64,000 bases of DNA from Wolfiporia cocos (Eukaryota > Basidiomycota > Agaricomycetes > Polyporales > Phaeolaceae). The translations under genes and the position numbers were made by a program. Every line of letters begins with the position of its first letter. Position 1 is the first letter of the stretch. This document shows, piece after piece, positions 33,802 through 46,125 of this stretch. The notes under the pieces are model-generated. The model made no database searches and was not told the origin of the DNA. It was given only the letters and a program-made list of their open reading frames with translations. The stretch is from positions 62,001 through 126,000 of the forward strand of contig JACCLO010000009.1 in NCBI GenBank assembly GCA_029448655.1, written 5' to 3'.

Positions 33802-36160
33802 TCAGGATCGCTTCTCTTCCTCTACGCTACTGACCTCGTCTCGAGACTCCGGAACGTCGCTGATGCCGGTATTAGCGATGGGTCCACGGAACCAATGCAC
33901 CCCACCATAAACAGGAAGATAGTAGTAGATCAAGCAAAGAACAATCCACCCGCCAAGAACAACGATTGTGTAGTTCATATCTGCTGGGGTGGGGCCGGGA
34001 GAGGTGGGGAACACGAGAATGATGATAGAGAAGACCATCCATGCTACAGCGATCATTGCGATTGGCAATCCCTGTGGAGCAGCGTGAGAGTCCAGACCAG
34101 TATGAAGATAGATTTGTCGCACCCATCTGCCGAGAGAAAACGGTCCCGGTTTCCATTCGGTCCCGCCTGCGAATCTACTCAAGATCGGGATGATGTAAGC
34201 GATATATAGCCCAACGACACCTAAGCTGAATATAGCCGAGATGACATCGGAACCTGCGAAAGCGAGAAGGCCTAATAAGAATGCGACACCCGCTGCCGCC
34301 CATGCGCAATTGATAGGCGTTTTCGTGTGACGGTTGACGCGATACAGCCATCCCGAGAACGGTAGGCCGCCGTCTCGTGCGAATGCAAATGTCTGTCGGG
34401 AGCTTGCGAGGAGCTACGGAGTCTCATTCAATACCATTGGCTACGGCAATGATCTACAAGCCTCTCACCGAACTTGTTCCCATGAAGAACCTGTCGTAAC
34501 CGAGATTTTAGCGAGTTTGAATGTGACCAGGACACGATGGCAAAGCTTACTGTACAGCGACGACAACGGACCATACCGCTAAGGTGCCTTTCTGACCGAA
34601 GCTGTTGTACAGTATCTAAGTTGTTGCGATTTATTTAAAACACTCGCTGAAGAGACAAACTCGCAAGCCATAGGTAGCAAGGTGTGTGAATACTCACCAC
34701 AGCCATTGGTTGATCTATAGGGCTGTTCATGATACTTTCAAGATCTGTGCCCATTCGGAATGCGATCGCTACATTGATCGCTGGTACAAAGTCAGACATG
34801 GCATATGATACGTAAATGATATACTAACCCCATCCAAGTACAGCAGCGACACCTGTGGCGCAGATTAGTGCCCAAGGAACTGCCGTGCTGGCATTCGAGG
34901 ACTCTTCGCTGATGTGAAGAGATGAGTCGAATCCAGCTAATCTCTGTATTAGTTCTGCAGTCGTATCTCATGCTATAATACTCACAGATAGTCCATAAAG
35001 GTGCCAGAAAGCTCAACACAAATGCAAAGCCGTCAGGCCAGCCACTGACTGATCGCAGATAAGCCATTGTCGAACAATAACAACGGAAAGCCCACAATTG
35101 TCAAATCCGCCAAATGCATATCTCGTGGAGTTGATGAACTCATCTGGGGTTGCAGCTGGTAAAGCAATGATGACTGCCAAGCATAGTCTACGAAAGTATA
35201 TGTGAAGATGAGGGTAAGAACTCAGACACCGATACGTACAAGATGTTCAGCACAACGTAAACGGTCTGTAGTCGTGCTACAATCGGCGTCGCGAGAGACG
35301 ATATCGTGGCATGCAAAAGTAGTATGGCGGTATATACGCCGCTGTATACCATCGCAATCAGATCGGTCAAAGGGGCAATCACTGAAGGAAACCATACAAT
35401 GTCTGACCAGTAGTCGCGGAGAAGTTTTGGTTTGATCCGATGCTTACTGCAGCCTTATAGGTTAGGGATCAGTCCCGAAATTATGAACCATAAGTGAGAA
35501 TATTGCGTAAACATACCATCAACTGCACCGCACATCCCCAGTCAATAGAAGCAACGCCAGCAATCAGTCCAATGGTATTCGAATCTGCGAGACATTATGA
35601 ATGAGATCTCATCTGAAGCATTGAAAATATGCTCACAGCCTACTATCCACGACAAGAGTCTTCGCCACCGTGGGGACCCGAATTTGAAAGACCAATAGTA
35701 CAATCCGCCAGAGGTAGGGGCAGCGGAGCCGAGTTCTGCCATGGCCAGCGCGATTGTGAAGATGAAGCACGAGCAGATGCCCCACTATATCGTCAACGTC
35801 AATGACAGTTTGAAAGACCAATTCGGCGACATACGCCCCAGACCAGTGCAACGGGCCCTCCATTAGGCAGTGCATATGTCAATACAGATCTAGTGAGCTA
35901 CGTTCGCTCAAGATCAAAGTGCTATCATTCGAGGAAACGCACGCGATGGAAGGGAAGAGGCCAAATATGCTGAAGACAAGTCCGAATACTTCAAGCGGTG
36001 AAAAGGAACGCTTGAATTCCTGCTTGTATCCTAGCCTTGCTAGCTCTAGCGCATCGGCATCGGTCTGAGATATCTCTCTGAGACCAAGCCATCAGCACAG
36101 CAGGAATGCAGCAGTATGAGCTATGCAGACATACATCACGGTCTTGCTGGGGACTGTCAT
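33802..36160 (-). CDS. Amino-acid/GABA-type permease of the APC superfamily
   Basis: An integral membrane transporter importing amino acids, GABA, choline or polyamines by proton symport. Fifteen exons with 47-82 base introns give 527 residues without a frame error. The exons, from the 5' end, are 36135-36160, 35943-36077, 35835-35889, 35637-35784, 35517-35584, 35398-35453, 35240-35341, 35096-35187, 34986-35048, 34829-34936, 34698-34780, 34551-34615, 34469-34490, 34123-34413 and 33802-34071. Landmarks are LARLGYKQEFKRSFSPLE before helix 1, ALPNGGPVALVWG, AMAELGSAAPTSGGLYYW (the conserved consensus of the family), RWRRLLSWIVGYSNTIG, SRQTFAFARDGGLPFSGW and about twelve hydrophobic helices. The N-terminus MTVPSKTVIEISQTD comes from a short first exon with a GTATGT donor. 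The substrate cannot be assigned. Confidence 0.93.
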
Positions 36161-36862
36161 CGGCGGGGGCTGCCTACGGTCCAACTTGCGATAGGTGCAG
36201 GGAGAAGGTCGCGGTCAAAGCTGATCGCCTGGCCATGGCCTACGTTCTTGCAGGTCACTATCTCGGCTCCTGCTTATCTCTGAGGCGCCTATATGGGACA
36301 TTGTGGGTCTCCCATAACCATAGATATGGTGATTCTCCGAAACGAGAGCTATTTGTGATAGTGCGGTGGGGTGATAACATGCCACAGCTCATGGCGCGCA
36401 AAATTGGGCGAATGTTAAATCTGTGCAGATCAACTCAAGACACAGTCGAGTCATTGAGTGAGAGCGAGATGCCTGAAATAGAAGTTAACGGAAGCCATCA
36501 AGGTCTGTCAGAAGTCCATCAAGCTTAAGTCAATGGTTCCAGTTGAATTGAGGGCACCGACGGTACGGGAAGCATTCGATGATAACATCAATGCAGCTCG
36601 TCCTCATAAGTTGAGAACCTGTTAGTCTAATTCTGAAGCCTTAGGCTAAGCTGCGTGAACAACGGATCGCGAAGCTTTGATCGTGATCGATCACGAAGTC
36701 CAGCATCCTTGACAGTCCCAGCGGGGCACGTTGTGCCTGAAGGAGTGGCACTTTCAGCTGCAGGCGGATGCCGTCATTGGCGAACATGCCGGCACGTAAC
36801 AAGATCATCACTACACTGCTATGCGCTTTGATCCCCCAATTCGTTACATCCATATCTGCACT
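36161..36862. other. Upstream flank of the permease gene, no other gene supported
   Basis: A minus-strand frame of 75-94 codons near 36641-36925 has no recognisable content. Its pre-insertion sequence continues across the MITE and LTR to the right into 38473 onward. Nothing else seen. Confidence 0.4.
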
Positions 36863-37459
36863 AGTGATGTGCCAGGCCCGGCTTTGGGCCGTGAGCCGAG
36901 CCGGGCCAAGCCGGGCTTTATACAACGGCTTGAGACGGCCCAGGGCCCGGCTTGTGTCTCAGGCCGAGCCGGGCCGAGCCGTTGAGCCGCGGCCTGGTGG
37001 CTCTAATGTCCAGCAATTACAATATAAGATTGCACATGATAGTAATATGATAAACTCCAATGTATTGCCTCTGTATTGTTTATTTCAAACCAAATAAAAG
37101 GCCCATAAGTCAAATCCTTAACGTTGAAGCCTCCCGTGCACCGTTGGGCGCCTATACGATACCCCATATGGCAGGTGCGCTACTGAACGCTGTGCCAGTG
37201 GAAGGTTATTTTGACACTCAATCCTACTAAAAATTGTAGGCCTCAATGTTCCTTTTCAACAGCTGAAAATGATGTACTTCAAACTTTTAAAGTGATGACT
37301 ATCCTAACAGTGGTAGGCCCCGGCTCGGCCCCGGCTTAGGCCGGGCCAAGCCGTGAGCCGTCAGTGAGGGCCCGGCCTGAGGCTTTGGAAAGCCGTGGGC
37401 CGTCCAAAGCCAGGCCAAAGCCGGGGCTTTTGGGCCGGGCCGGGCCCTGCACATCACTA
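36863..37459. mobile_element. hAT MITE with CCGGGC-rich ends, copy 2
   Basis: A 597-base element beginning TAGTGATGTGCCAGGCCCGG and ending GCACATCACTA. It is flanked by the 8-base duplication ATCTGCAC (36855-36862 and 37460-37467). Organisation is the same as 3780-4418, non-coding. Confidence 0.93.
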
Positions 37460-37479
37460 ATCTGCACTGATCATGTCTC

Positions 37480-38467
37480 TGTCACAAGCCAATTTTAAAG
37501 CCTAGTAGAACATCCTAGGTTGACACCCCATTCACGCCATACGCATGCTACAGCACTCTATCCGAGCCCAGCTGGAATCCTACGGCAACGCTAGTAGAAG
37601 CCCTCCGCTATACAGGACACTACGGGCACTAGCAGGCCACCAGCAGTCTAACCCTAAACTCAGTCCAAGTCCCGGCAGCAAGACATACGCTGCCTAGTCC
37701 CTAAACCCCGGAGTCACGAGCCGACCCCTAGAGCCCAACAGGCTACGATAGCACGACGGTACGCCTTGTACAACCAAAGGTTACCCATCGCACACTACGC
37801 TATACGCCGACTAGGGGCACGGTCTACATTCGCACGTGACCCAGAACATTAAACCTAACACCTCGCGTCCCTACCGCACGGACACTCGCCATTACTGGCA
37901 TAGATACTATACTATACCCCGTACGCACCCTGACCTACGAGTACAACAGGCAGGGATAATACCTCCAGGCTCTGCACGACTGAGAACCCTACCAGTCACA
38001 GAGCGCTACACCCCGATCGCAGCCGATCACGCTCGATCAACCTACGCTACACCCGGCCCGTACTAGCCAGCCCCCGATCGTGGCAGACCACGCCCGATCA
38101 CGGACTTGGAACCCCGCCATTACCGGCGCACCTACGATCGACGAGAACCACCGATCGAACCCGACAGATTGGCTACTCATTAGATCCGCCCCTTATACGA
38201 TACGTCGCCATGGACATCATCGCACACCAGCGCTCCGATGCCATTACCGGCCCGTAGCTCATAGCCAGTTAGATACCAGTACGTAGAGGCCTCTGAGCCA
38301 CCGTACACAAACATGTACAAATATGTTAGGAGTATATATGCCAGGCAGTCTTGAGCGTAAACCTCAGACTTGTCTTGGCCTTTGACGGCTAGTGGTCCCG
38401 GGATCAGGAAGGCGCCTTTGAGCGAGCCCCCTTCCCCCGGTTGAGTGCTAGTTTGTTGCTTGTGTCA
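37480..38467. mobile_element. Solo LTR, family 1
   Basis: A 988-base sequence from TGTCACAAGC to CTTGTGTCA with the duplication GTCTC (37475-37479 and 38468-38472). It is the inverse of 7149-8135 and close in sequence. It landed only 12 bases beyond the target duplication of the neighbouring MITE. Confidence 0.93.
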
Positions 38468-38681
38468 GTCTCATTCGCCATTCTTGCTAAGTAAAACAAG
38501 AATTCTGTGCTTACGAGGTACAAAGAAGGTATGGACGCGGCGGGAAGCCCAAAGTAAGCAATATCACTATTAGATGAAGGCATGATGATGGTAACTGCTA
38601 AAATGTTCTGTAGGGTGAGTATCGCCTAAAGACATTCTACTATTTCAGCTCGGCAGTGGCTGAGCATGTTTCCCTGCCGAC

Positions 38682-41538
38682 TAGTGTTGCCAAAGTTCGG
38701 TTCAGTTCAGGTTCAGGGGGTCTGGGGCTGAACCTAGAACTGAACCAACTGCAGGGAGCCTGAACTTGAACCTGAACCTGGACTGAACCTGCTGAACCGG
38801 TTCAGCAGGTTCGGTTCATGGTTCGAACTAGGTTCAAACCACTAAATGACTTGCTTTTCTAGCATGTAAAAATAATATTTAGGACACCAACTCTGGGTAC
38901 CTTTCTATGTATACCAATTGCCTTCTACTGTCTACCTCATTTCTAGCACTATTGAGACCACTGGAGTAATAAATGTGCTGCAATATAAATGTGTCATAGA
39001 CATTAGAACCATGTAAGAACATCGAGACGCGACCAAACACACATCAAAATGACGCAGAATGCACCACGGAAAGCCAGCTGGTAGGCAGAATGCCCATCTG
39101 AGGCGGTTTAGCCACTGCTCTACCGATCGTGATCGACCTCGATCGTGCTCGCACAGTGAACCTTTGCTGGCTTGCGCACAATCTGAAACATCGCAAAAGC
39201 CCTGCGGACACTCTCTGGCTGCTCATCTAGTCAAAGACAGGTACTATCCGACATTTCTCTAGGCTCTCTAGCATAGACAGGGCTGTCCCAACCTCGACTG
39301 CTTTCCTATAGCTTTTTCCATGTCTTCTCTCTCTAACCTCTCCGCACCACCGATCTACGGTCTATCGGTCTCGTAAAATAATTTTCTTGTATTACAGGAC
39401 AATCCTCTCTGTTTCAGGGTTCGTCTCTGACTTGTATAGCTTGTAGGGTGCATACTCAAATTTTAGGGCACTCAAAATGTTGTAGAAAACCTTATGGCTC
39501 TCTATGTATTTAGGCGACGTGTAGATACAAGAAAATACATTGATTACTGCCAAGACGAAGTTAGACGAAGAGCTGTGCTCGAGGTGTTTGCTCAGGACTC
39601 AGGGAATCAGTTACCAATGTTTTAATTCGATTTCTATCATTCCTGATCCATTCAACATGCCGCCGCCGTTTGGATCGCTACAAGCTGCGTGTCTACTAGG
39701 TATATTGCTCGCCATCGACCCCTCAAACACCTCACCTATCCTGACCTGCCTGGAAAACCTGAGAGAAATATTTTTCTGACAACACCAAACTTCAAGTTCT
39801 GCAGTGCCTCTATTTGGTGTCTATTGGGCTGCTACATTCCAAAGTGGCTCTTAGTCTTCTTTACAGTGGTAAAACATAACTTTGATGCACAATAATCACT
39901 CAAGGCAGCAAATTTGAGCAGTTCAGTAATCAGAATCCATGAGCAGAACGAGTGTAAATTAGCCTGAGGCAAAGCTCAATAACAAACCTTATTAGACAGC
40001 TCTGTGTCACAAGCCAATTTCAAAGCCTAGTAGAGCACCCTAGGTTGACACCCCATTCACGCCGTACGCACGCTACAGCACTCTATCCGAGCCCAGCTGG
40101 AATCCTACGGCAACGCTAGTAGAAGCCCTCCGCTATACAGGACACTACGGGCACTAGCAGGCCACCAGCAGTCTAACCCTAAACTCAGTCCAAGTCCCGG
40201 CAGCATGAGCCATACGCTGCCTAGTCCCTGAACCACGGAGTCACGAGTCGACCCCTAGAGCCCAACAGGCTACGATAGCACAACGGTATGCCTTGCGCAC
40301 ACACCCAGGCTAAACCGCCCATACAATGCGCTATATGCCGACTAGAGGCACGACCTACACCCGCACGTGACCCAGAACACTAAACCTACCACCTCGCGTC
40401 CCTACCGCACGGACACTCCCCATTACAGGCAATAGACCTTAGTCTACGAGTCCACGCTACGGCTTCCCTCCAGTACCGCAACCTCTGGGAACCCGGGCCG
40501 TGAACGATCGACCCTCAGTACCGTAACTTCGGGAACAGAGGCCCCTGACGCGTCCTCTGACCACACCCTGTATAGACTCCTGCCCGTGGGACGGCAGAAC
40601 CCTGACCGATGAACCAACGGTCGTCCCGCCATTACTGGCATGTACCCGACCAACGAGGAACACCGGTCGCATACCCGATCGTGGCAGACCACGCCCGATC
40701 ACGGACTTAGAACCCCGCCATTACCGGCGCGCCTACGATCGACGAGAACCACCGATCGAACCCGACCGATTGGCTATTCCTTTGATCCGACCCTTATACG
40801 CTACGTCGCCATGGACATCCTCGCGTACCCCAGCGCTCCGATGCCATTACCGGCACATAGCTCATAGCCAGTTAGATACCAGTACGTAGAGGCCTCTGAG
40901 CCACCGTACACAAACATGTACAAATAGATTAGGAGTATATATGCCGGACAGTCTTGAGCGTAAACCTCAGACTTGTCTTGGCCTTTTGTGCCTTGAGATG
41001 CCCGGACCAGGAAGGCGCTTTCACGCGACCCACCTTCCCCCGGTGTGTGTCTTAAGGTTGCGCTTGTGTCACTCTGTATATAACCTAGGTTCATGGATAT
41101 GAAGTGAAACATTGTGAACTACATTTTTTACTTCATCTGACAGCAGTGAATGTAGCCCAGTGCCAAAGAAAGCACAGTACTTCCAGCATGGGGTTGAGCT
41201 CTCACCATATTGGGAGACTGGAGTATATGAGTGCTGATGCTTGCCATGGTGAGGCCAGTTATCCATAGCTTACTGCAACAATACTATAGCAAAGATGGCA
41301 AGAATATGATTGTAATTTATGCTTATCCACCAGCAGTTGCCAAGAATATGTTAATGCTAAGTGGTTCAAGGTTCAGTCCGGTTCGAACCTGGTTCAAGGG
41401 TACCCATGGCTCCCCTGAACCAAGAACCGAACCCTGACATCCTACCCTGAACCGGACCTGGACTGAACCTGAACCTAGGTTCGGTTCTGGCGGTTCAGGT
41501 TCTGAACCTTGGTTCTGAACTGAGCTTCGGCAACACTA
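38682..41538. mobile_element. Non-autonomous hAT-type element, copy 2 (inverted), carrying a solo LTR
   Basis: The ends TAGTGTTGCC and GGCAACACTA are flanked by the 8-base duplication CTGCCGAC (38674-38681 and 41539-41546). It is the same element as 2339-4697 in opposite orientation and mostly about 95 percent identical. It lacks the MITE of copy 1 but carries a family 1 LTR at 40005-41071. No transposase. Confidence 0.92.
40005..41071. mobile_element. Solo LTR, family 1, nested in a hAT element
   Basis: A 1067-base sequence from TGTCACAAGC to CTTGTGTCA with the duplication CTCTG (40000-40004 and 41072-41076). Removing it restores the sequence CAGCTCTGTATATAACC present in hAT copy 1 near 2797, which confirms the boundaries. 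Confidence 0.95.
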
Positions 41539-41546
41539 CTGCCGAC

Positions 41547-42231
41547 ATGATATAGCTGGTGCACGCTTGGTATGTCTTCCACACGCATTAAAGTACGGAT
41601 GATCCTGCTGCTCTAGTGGTATGTCACACAAGAGACTTCAAAAACGCATTCTCCTGAGCTCGTTCAAGAAGGCGGCATCATGTTGATACATTTCCAGCTC
41701 TCCTCTCCTCTCGCGTCTCCGCCCGCATCACATGCACATGTTACTATGGGCGCTCGACGCCGGTTGGACATCTGCCCGCCGAGTGTTCGACGTAACAATC
41801 CAGGTTCCTGGGCAGTGGGCATCGTCTACCGCTTGATCTCCGAGGCCCTGTACCTCAAGCACAAATAGCCTTGCTGAACTGTCCATGCGCAGCTCGCTGG
41901 GACTCTGAGCTCCGCTGCCCAAGTGCTCAGATCACAATCAGCAAACCATCAACCCATTTGTCATACCCTGTGGTGCGTCCAGCTTTCTGTTAGCTGTTGT
42001 TATTGCTGATACCCTACACGGGGTCCAGTTAATCTCCAAGCTAAAACCAGCTTTGCAGTATTGAGCATTCGGGGGAGGATCGGGTCAGAGGGCGAATCTG
42101 GCTGCTACCCTTAATCTATCGAGAGTACGGAGGGGCATAGACAGGTAACTCTTCTGTCACTTATTCTTGGCCGAGATCAGTGATGCGATCCCATAGCTGA
42201 GGCCAAGAATTACACCACAGCGGGACGGTGA
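41547..42231. other. Upstream region of F-box gene 3, no other gene recognised
   Basis: Holds the presumed promoter of the gene at 42232. Short frames only. Confidence 0.45.
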
Positions 42232-43712
42232 ATGCTCCGTAAGATGGACTTGTCAGCTCTGGATCTAGATATTATTCACTCCATCCTGGCACTGGTATGC
42301 TCTGATGACGCCTTGCGGTTCGCTATGACGTGTCGGGCCGCCTACACAGTCGCCATGCCCTACTTCCTTGCCGACATCACTCTGGGAGAAGGATGGAGCA
42401 ATAGGGGCCCTGAGCATATTGACCGATTCTGTGCAATGGTCCAGTCAAATGCCACATACTTCCTGCCTAAGCTACGACGCCTAACCCTTGGCAGCACAGC
42501 CTTCGATCATTGCAAACGTGGAGTAACGGGAGTAACGCATCATAAGGGACTTACTTCGGCTTTATTGCTCGCAAAAGTTCTCGTTCAAGCCACTGGGCTC
42601 TCCACATTCTGCCTTCATCGTGCGGAGTCCACGTTGGAGCTGCCGAGCGCATTAGGCGATGCCTTGGCTAGTCTTCCCAATCTGCTGGATATTCGACTTT
42701 ACGGGGCTGGTCCACGGTCAATAGCATTGCTGTCGCGGATCTCTAGCCGGCTACGGTATGTCGAATTGGAGATGGCGACAAAGCTGGATTTCGTGAGGCT
42801 TGAGCCGATCAGCGTGCTCGTGAAAGGAAGGGACCGCTTCCTCGCGAATCTTTCGAGCTCGCTCGAAGTACTCAAGATCATGCAGGACCCACGATGCGTG
42901 CAGGAGTTGGAGCCAGATACTGTGTGGCCGAATGTGAGCCGCTTGGATCTGGGGGGAGGGACCATCACCCTAGCCGAATACGCACGCGCGTTCCCAAGCC
43001 TGCGCATCCTGCATCTCGCTAGCATCACTTGTGACGACGGCATCGAGCCTGCGCGGTGGGCGGGCTTGGATGTCTTGACAACAAAGAGCCCGCTGCCCAT
43101 CGCAGGACCCGTGAGGAGGATTGAACTTGCATACGATCTCGATGTAGTTGAGGATGCTGTTACATGGACGCCGGGGACGACTGCGCTGTTGCAACAAACA
43201 TCGCCTGTGGTCCTTGCGTGCTGCCCGACCCTGCAGATGCTACAGTGCATAGCACGCTCGGTACACAGCTTGCGGTTCCTCCAAATATTTATGCACAAGC
43301 CAATATTTCCGAGCGCAACAGATGCAGAGGATCTCGACACTTGGATGGTACGTAGGTGCAGGAGCATGCTCATGGCTTGTGCTGAAGTGCTGATGGCATA
43401 TGATCTCAGTCAACTCGCATTCCGCTGCTCGCGAGCGTACCCCTCGTTGGCTTGACTCTGGCCTGGAATAGGGACTTTGTTACGGACGCCAATGAGCCCT
43501 CAAGGATCGCTAGCGCGATTGCAAGCCACATTCCTTCTCTGGTCTTTGTCGGTCTAAACACGACAACCTCTCCGCCCACTGGGTGGTCTGACTATCTGTT
43601 CACCTGGTATCGCGTTGTTTCCCGTCTGCAGGGCGAAGCTCCAGTGCTTACTTTACTTTCTCAACCACACGCGGATACTGTGATGCGCGACTTGCTCAGC
43701 ACGCCTCGTTGA
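42232..43712 (+). CDS. F-box-like leucine-rich protein 3
   Basis: A predicted SCF substrate adaptor, paralogous to the genes at 26697 and 31634. Exon 1 is 42232-43347 and exon 2 is 43410-43712, joined across a 62-base GT-AG intron, giving 472 residues. The F-box covers about residues 5-50 (LDLDIIHSILALVCSDDAL, FAMTCRAAYTVAMPYFL). Leucine-rich segments follow, such as LPNLLDIRLYGAG, FPSLRILHLASI and VHSLRFLQIF. The intron lies after DLDTWM, and exon 2 starts STRIPLLASVPLVGLTL. An ATG at 42244 is an equally good start. It sits alone between transposon blocks, with a MITE 254 bases downstream. Confidence 0.83.
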
Positions 43713-43966
43713 GCTATTCAGGAAGCCACTGCTGCACGTCACAATGTTTTCTCTCCCACCTCGAAGACGCACTCCCCTGTCATTACAACTGCACTCTCTG
43801 TTCGACATTCGTACATTATCTGGACGCTGCCAATTGAAGGACGAAAGCAGCAATGTAAACGCTCGCTACGTGGCACTCAGCAGGGCTATTAGTGATCAAT
43901 GTGTTCAAGCTCGCCCCCATATGTGCTGCGATATGTATCCCGTGTAGAGGTATATGCACTCAAGGC

Positions 43967-44565
43967 TAGTGATGTGCAAAGCACGGCTCGGCTCAAAGCC
44001 CGGGCTTTGAAGGGCTCGGGCTCCGCGGAATGTCAAGCCGGGCCCTCCTTGACGGCTCAGGCCGGCTTGGGCCCGGCTCAGGCTCAGGCTGGGGCTTATG
44101 GGTAATCATGTAGGACCTCGAAATTATTGGCTTGTGCAGTTCAAATGACAGCACATTCAGAATGCTTATATGTCTACTATTTGTTGTTATTCTGATCTAC
44201 AAGTGTTTTTACAGCTGCTTATGATGTTGACCGAAAATCCAGATCTCGATCACAACCCCGATCGCAACAGTAGTCACAACGTTGCGCACCGTGTTAGCAG
44301 ATCACAAGTCATTGTAATGGTCGTTGAGATCATATAAGGTGAATTGATGCAAAATCTTAAACTAAAGGGCCCATTTTCGCTAATTCTAACAACACCACAG
44401 CTGCGCGCCTAAAGCCGCCGGCTCAGGGCTCGGCTACGGCCGGCTCACGATCCAAGCCGGGCCCTGAGCCGTCTTAAGCCGCCCCCCCAGGCTCGGCTCG
44501 GCCCGGCTTAAGTTGGCTCGGCCAGGCCCGGCTCATGGCTTTGAGCCGTGCTTTGCACATCACTA
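43967..44565. mobile_element. hAT MITE with GGCTC-rich ends, copy 3 (diverged)
   Basis: A 599-base element with TAGTGATGTGC ends and the 8-base duplication CTCAAGGC (43959-43966 and 44566-44573). Its subterminal repeats are GGCTCGG/GAGCC variants of those in the other two copies, so it represents an older or distinct subfamily. Confidence 0.92.
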
Positions 44566-44573
44566 CTCAAGGC

Positions 44574-45378
44574 ATGGGTGAAGTGCTGGCGTTTGCATCT
44601 GTCTTGCAAGTGAGATGGGTAATGAGCCAACAGGGCGACTGGAAACGGCTGTTGTAATGAGCACACGGAATGCACTGAGCATAGAGACCACGAAAACGCT
44701 GTCGCGTCCCTACAGCTCAGATACTCACCCGCGGACATGACGGAAAAGGAGGTCACTGTTCCTGAGCACGCAGGAGTCTCCCCGTCGACCCTCCTCATTA
44801 GCGCTACAGGCCGCATCAGCGCAGCGCGAAGGCCAGTACGAGAGGCAGGTAACACTGACTTTTTCACAAAGCGTATACGCGATATCATTTGGTTCATAGA
44901 TGACAATATGTTTCAGGACACGTGCACGCCGAGCTTGATGTGAGCTGTTGGCTACGGTGGTACACTCACTTGGCTGGTGTCGTGCCCGGGGTCTGAGAGC
45001 TGAAAAGCTAGGAGCTCCATGCTAGACCCCCATTGTTCGGCGAGTAAAGCAGTGCACCTACCTACTGGTGTGGCAGTATGATAACCAGCTGGACCTACCG
45101 TCCTATGTATGGTTCACCATCTGCGAACGTGCGCGACAGCACGCGCTATACGAAGCCTGGCCGGTCACCGGGAAGGAACCCAAGCTTTTCCTGCCGCTCG
45201 GAAGCGTGTGCTTCTGCGAGGCAGCGGGCGCACGCCGGCCGTGTGTTTTTGGCGGCAGATGCACCGACGTCTGTACTGTAATGCAGTGTGGAGGGATGTG
45301 GGTCGACTTGGGTACAAGACGCACCTAGCTCACCACGCGTTATGTTGCTGAATAAGATCCCATATTACAAGTACTGTT
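44574..45378. other. Non-coding, with a dispersed repeat shared with 1.6-1.9 kb
   Basis: Around 44905-45160 the sequence shares blocks with 1630-1850 (CAGGACA..GAGCTTGATGTGAGCT and CTACCGTCCTATGTATGG). No gene recognised. Confidence 0.45.
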
Positions 45379-46125
45379 CCATCTGCCATAGAGTTTCAGT
45401 CAACTATCTTAATCTGCCAACTGCCCTTTGCTTAAGAAATGGCAGTTGCGAGCTAGGTTTTCACGCAGATTAATCTGCTAGCTGTGGCAGATTAATCTAC
45501 TGTGATAATAAAATGGTACTTCGAGGATTTGAACCAAGGACCTTAGCACAGATGAGAATAACAGCATTGCAGCATAATTAGCCAACTGAGCCATAGTGGC
45601 AACAGTTACCCTTGACCAATCAAAATATATATAATGCAAATTTTACACACAATCTTCGCAAATCATCAAGGCAACTAACTGCTACAACAAGCATAAAGAA
45701 ATCAATGATAGTGGTAGCTTGATTTACCATACTTGACCTGGAGCAACTCACCATGGGAAAGCTGAATACACTGGAATCACAGGTCTTTAGAGGCAGATTC
45801 ATTTGTATTTGTGTTATGGAAGATGTTAAACTGCGAAAATGAAGTTTACAAAATACTCTATATATTGCTTAAAATGGGGCAGACACTAGTTGCACTGTAG
45901 CTCAGTTGGCTAACGTATGCTGCGATGCTCTTATTCTCATCTGTGCTAAGGTCTTTGGTTCGAATCCTGAATATACCATATTATTGTCACAGTAGAATAA
46001 TCTGCCACAGCTAGCAGATTAATCTGCATGCAAACCTAGCTCGCAACTGTGATTTCTTAAGTGAAGGGCAGTTGGCAGATTAAGATAATTGACTGAAGTC
46101 CCTCATCTGCCAATGGCACTGATGA
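45379..46125. repeat. Inverted repeat with tRNA-like (Pol III) modules in both arms
   Basis: Left arm about 45383-45612 and right arm about 45889-46118 are inverted copies of each other, separated by about 280 bases of AT-rich DNA. Each arm contains a tRNA-like module facing outward. The right arm has box A TAGCTCAGTTGG at 45898-45909 and box B GGTTCGAATCC at 45957-45967. The left arm has the same on the minus strand (45582-45593 and 45525-45535). The acceptor-stem halves do not pair, so it is not a functional tRNA. It is either two inverted tRNA-derived SINEs or a foldback element built on one. Confidence 0.65.

Noticed and set aside
36106..36528. A 140-codon plus-strand frame
   Set aside because: It overlaps the first exon and intron of the permease on the other strand and has no recognisable content.
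45890..45975. A possible tRNA gene
   Set aside because: Box A and box B are good, but the acceptor stem does not pair and the anticodon arm is irregular. The module is embedded in an inverted repeat.
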